Assembly: GCA_015493425.1 (NCBI GenBank)
Contig: WGDG01000280.1
Span: 1 to 6,563 of the forward strand
Source: Sulfurovum sp.
GTDB taxonomy: Bacteria > Campylobacterota > Campylobacteria > Campylobacterales > Sulfurovaceae
DNA: 6,563 bases
Direction of reading: 5' to 3'
Of the stretch, positions 5,310 through 6,563 are shown piece by piece. A model generated the notes under the pieces. It saw only the letters and a list, made by a program, of their open reading frames with translations, did not search any database and was not told the DNA's origin. Position numbers and translations under genes: made by a program. Numbering within the stretch: the first letter of the stretch is position 1; each line of letters starts with the position of its first letter.

Positions 5310-5555
5310 ATGCGTGTAGATAAATGGCTGAGTGCGGTCAATGTGGTCAAGCGGCGGACTATCGCAACTGATATGCTTAAAAGCGGTGTGGTTTACGTTA
5401 ACGGTATGAAGGCCAAAGCCAGCAAAGATATTAAAATAGGTGACAAGATCACCATAGAGTACCTTAAAGGGTCAAAGTCTTACGAAGTCCTTGAAATACC
5501 GGTAACAAAGACGATCCCAAAATCGCAAAAAGAAGAATACGTTAAAGAGCTGTAA
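5310..5555 (+). CDS. S4-domain RNA-binding protein, RqcP/Hsp15 (HslR)-like
   Basis: An 81-residue protein made almost entirely of one S4 RNA-binding domain (residues 1 to about 52: MRVDKWLSAVNVVKRRTIAT, then SGVVYVNGMKAKASKDIKIGD), plus a short charged tail. Size and pattern match Bacillus RqcP/YabO, H. pylori HP1423 and, more distantly, E. coli Hsp15. Arg2 and Arg16, which sit in the RNA-contacting alpha-L surface of RqcP, are both present. RqcP works with RqcH on obstructed 50S subunits during C-terminal tailing of stalled nascent chains; whether this protein does so here is inference, since RqcH is not in the window. The start has AAAGGA (5299-5304) five bases upstream. It is the last gene before a strong intrinsic terminator, 45 bp after paralogue B, so probably in the dapD transcript. 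Confidence 0.88.
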   Translation: MRVDKWLSAVNVVKRRTIATDMLKSGVVYVNGMKAKASKDIKIGDKITIEYLKGSKSYEVLEIPVTKTIPKSQKEEYVKEL

Positions 5556-5558
5556 TAT

Positions 5559-5587
5559 GCTTTTCTTTACAAATAGAAAAGCTTTTT
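5559..5587 (+). terminator. Rho-independent terminator after the S4 gene
   Basis: Perfect 8-bp stem GCTTTTCT (5559-5566) and AGAAAAGC (5575-5582) with an 8-nt loop, followed at once by TTTTT (5583-5587). It begins three bases after the S4 gene stop codon and ends 16 bases before the trpD start, so it should close the dapD transcript. On the minus strand no T-run follows, so it acts rightward only. The stem is AT-rich, so some read-through into trpD is possible. Confidence 0.8.
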
Positions 5588-5603
5588 GATGAGAAGGTGT
5601 AAA

Positions 5604-6563
5604 ATGGATATGAGAAATGAATTTGAGCGGTTGTTTAACAACGAGATGGGTGAGGATGAAGCGCGTCAGTTTCTGGTTGATCTTTATGAGAAGGGTGAAA
5701 CCGGTGCGGATATTGCTGCGGCAGCATCTGTGATGCGGGAGCATTCGGTGAAACTGCCAATCTCCGAAGAGCTTCGTGCAAAGGCAATCGATGTGGTCGG
5801 CACAGGTGGTGACAAGAGCGGAAGCTTTAACATTTCCACGACTGTTTCTTTACTGCTTGCATCGATGGGATGTGTGGTTGCCAAGCACGGCAACCGCTCC
5901 ATTACCTCAAAGTCCGGTTCAGCCGATGTTCTTGAAGCACTCGGTATTAATCTTAATCTGCCTGTAGAGGCACAGGTGAAGATGCTTGAAGAGACCGGAT
6001 TTGCTTTTATTTTTGCCATGAACCATCACCCGGCAATGAAGCACATTATGCCGATTAGAAGATCGATCGATCACCGTACTATTTTCAATATTCTGGGGCC
6101 CCTTACCAACCCTGCCGGTGCGCAAAAATACCTGCTGGGTGTGTTTGATCCTTCTTTCATCAGAAGAATGGCTGAGGCTCTGGCGGAGCTGGGTGCCAAA
6201 CGTGCTTATGTTGTCAGTGCGCAGGATGGGATGGATGAAATCTCCCTTTCAGCAAACAGCAACTTTGCCTATGTGGAAGCCGGACATATCAGTGAAGGTG
6301 AGATAGACCCGGAAACCTACGGATTCAAAAAGGCACCAAAAGAGGCAATTTTAGGTGGAGATGCGCAACATAATGCGCAGATTACCCGTGATATTTTTTC
6401 CGGAAAAGAACAGGGTGCAAAACGTGATATTGTACTGCTCAATGCCGCTTTCGCTCTTTTTGCCGACAGAAAGGCACGGGATATTCAGGAAGCTGTTGAA
6501 ATGGCAAAAGAGGCCATTGACAGCGGCAAGGCAGCGGTACACCTTGAGAAGATTGCCGAAGTG
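5604..6563 (+). CDS. trpD: Anthranilate phosphoribosyltransferase (TrpD), C-terminus cut by window edge
   Basis: Cytoplasmic enzyme of tryptophan synthesis that joins anthranilate to PRPP (EC 2.4.2.18). The 320 residues present cover nearly the whole protein (family length about 330-345). An N-terminal helical domain is followed by the PRPP-binding loop VVGTGGDKSGSFNIST (64-79), then KHGNRSITSKSGSADVLEALG (94-114) for PRPP and anthranilate binding, RRSIDHRTIFNILGPLTNP (152-170), and the metal-binding GMDE (209-212, with Asp211 and Glu212). The end, DSGKAAVHLEKIAEV, is typical of the last helix. The start has GAGAAGG (5591-5597) six bases upstream; a second in-frame ATG two codons on is less well spaced. 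No other trp gene is seen on its left, and the terminator separates it from the dapD group; no clear own promoter was identified. TrpD is preferred over thymidine phosphorylase because of the GMDE and NRS motifs and the length. Confidence 0.95.
   Translation, partial: MDMRNEFERLFNNEMGEDEARQFLVDLYEKGETGADIAAAASVMREHSVKLPISEELRAKAIDVVGTGGDKSGSFNISTTVSLLLASMGCVVAKHGNRSITSKSGSADVLEALGINLNLPVEAQVKMLEETGFAFIFAMNHHPAMKHIMPIRRSIDHRTIFNILGPLTNPAGAQKYLLGVFDPSFIRRMAEALAELGAKRAYVVSAQDGMDEISLSANSNFAYVEAGHISEGEIDPETYGFKKAPKEAILGGDAQHNAQITRDIFSGKEQGAKRDIVLLNAAFALFADRKARDIQEAVEMAKEAIDSGKAAVHLEKIAEV

Overview
The window looks like chromosomal DNA of a Campylobacterota (Epsilonproteobacteria) species, most likely a Sulfurovum- or Sulfurimonas-type sulfur oxidiser. 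This is inferred from the long (about 400 aa) epsilonproteobacterial form of DapD, the small RqcP/HP1423-like S4 protein, compact operons and moderate GC. No identity search could be run. No phage, CRISPR, tRNA or rRNA is visible. The accessory signal is a family of short palindromic (REP/REPIN-like) repeats placed only between genes.

Left half, minus strand (1-3482): a TonB-dependent uptake operon read right to left. A small unrecognised ORF (3324-3482) is followed by a BtuB-like outer-membrane receptor (1362-3182), a BtuF-like periplasmic binding protein (405-1232), and the N-terminal half of an ABC transporter ATPase (1-424, cut by the window edge) that overlaps btuF by 20 bp. The inner-membrane permease is not in the window and would be expected beyond the left edge. 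Together these genes would carry vitamin B12 (or a related corrinoid or chelate) across the outer membrane and periplasm to an ABC importer. No cobalamin riboswitch was recognised.

Centre (3183-3559): a divergent control region. It holds one inverted REP pair just upstream of btuB, the small minus-strand ORF, and back-to-back -10-like elements that would drive dapD rightward and the small ORF or btuB leftward.

Right half, plus strand (3560-6563): dapD (lysine/diaminopimelate synthesis) overlaps the first of two tandem small paralogous genes (about 53% identical, possibly winged-helix, function unknown). These are followed by an S4-domain RNA-binding protein of the RqcP/Hsp15 type. A good intrinsic terminator closes this group, and trpD (anthranilate phosphoribosyltransferase, missing only about its last 10-15 residues) starts right after it.

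The most unusual structure is the set of five short palindromes: an inverted pair between btuB and btuF, an inverted pair upstream of btuB, and a single copy between the second paralogue and the S4 gene. Each has a stem starting GGTG and a 4-nt loop. Stems differ by compensatory changes, which argues that the hairpin itself is selected or is the unit that was copied.
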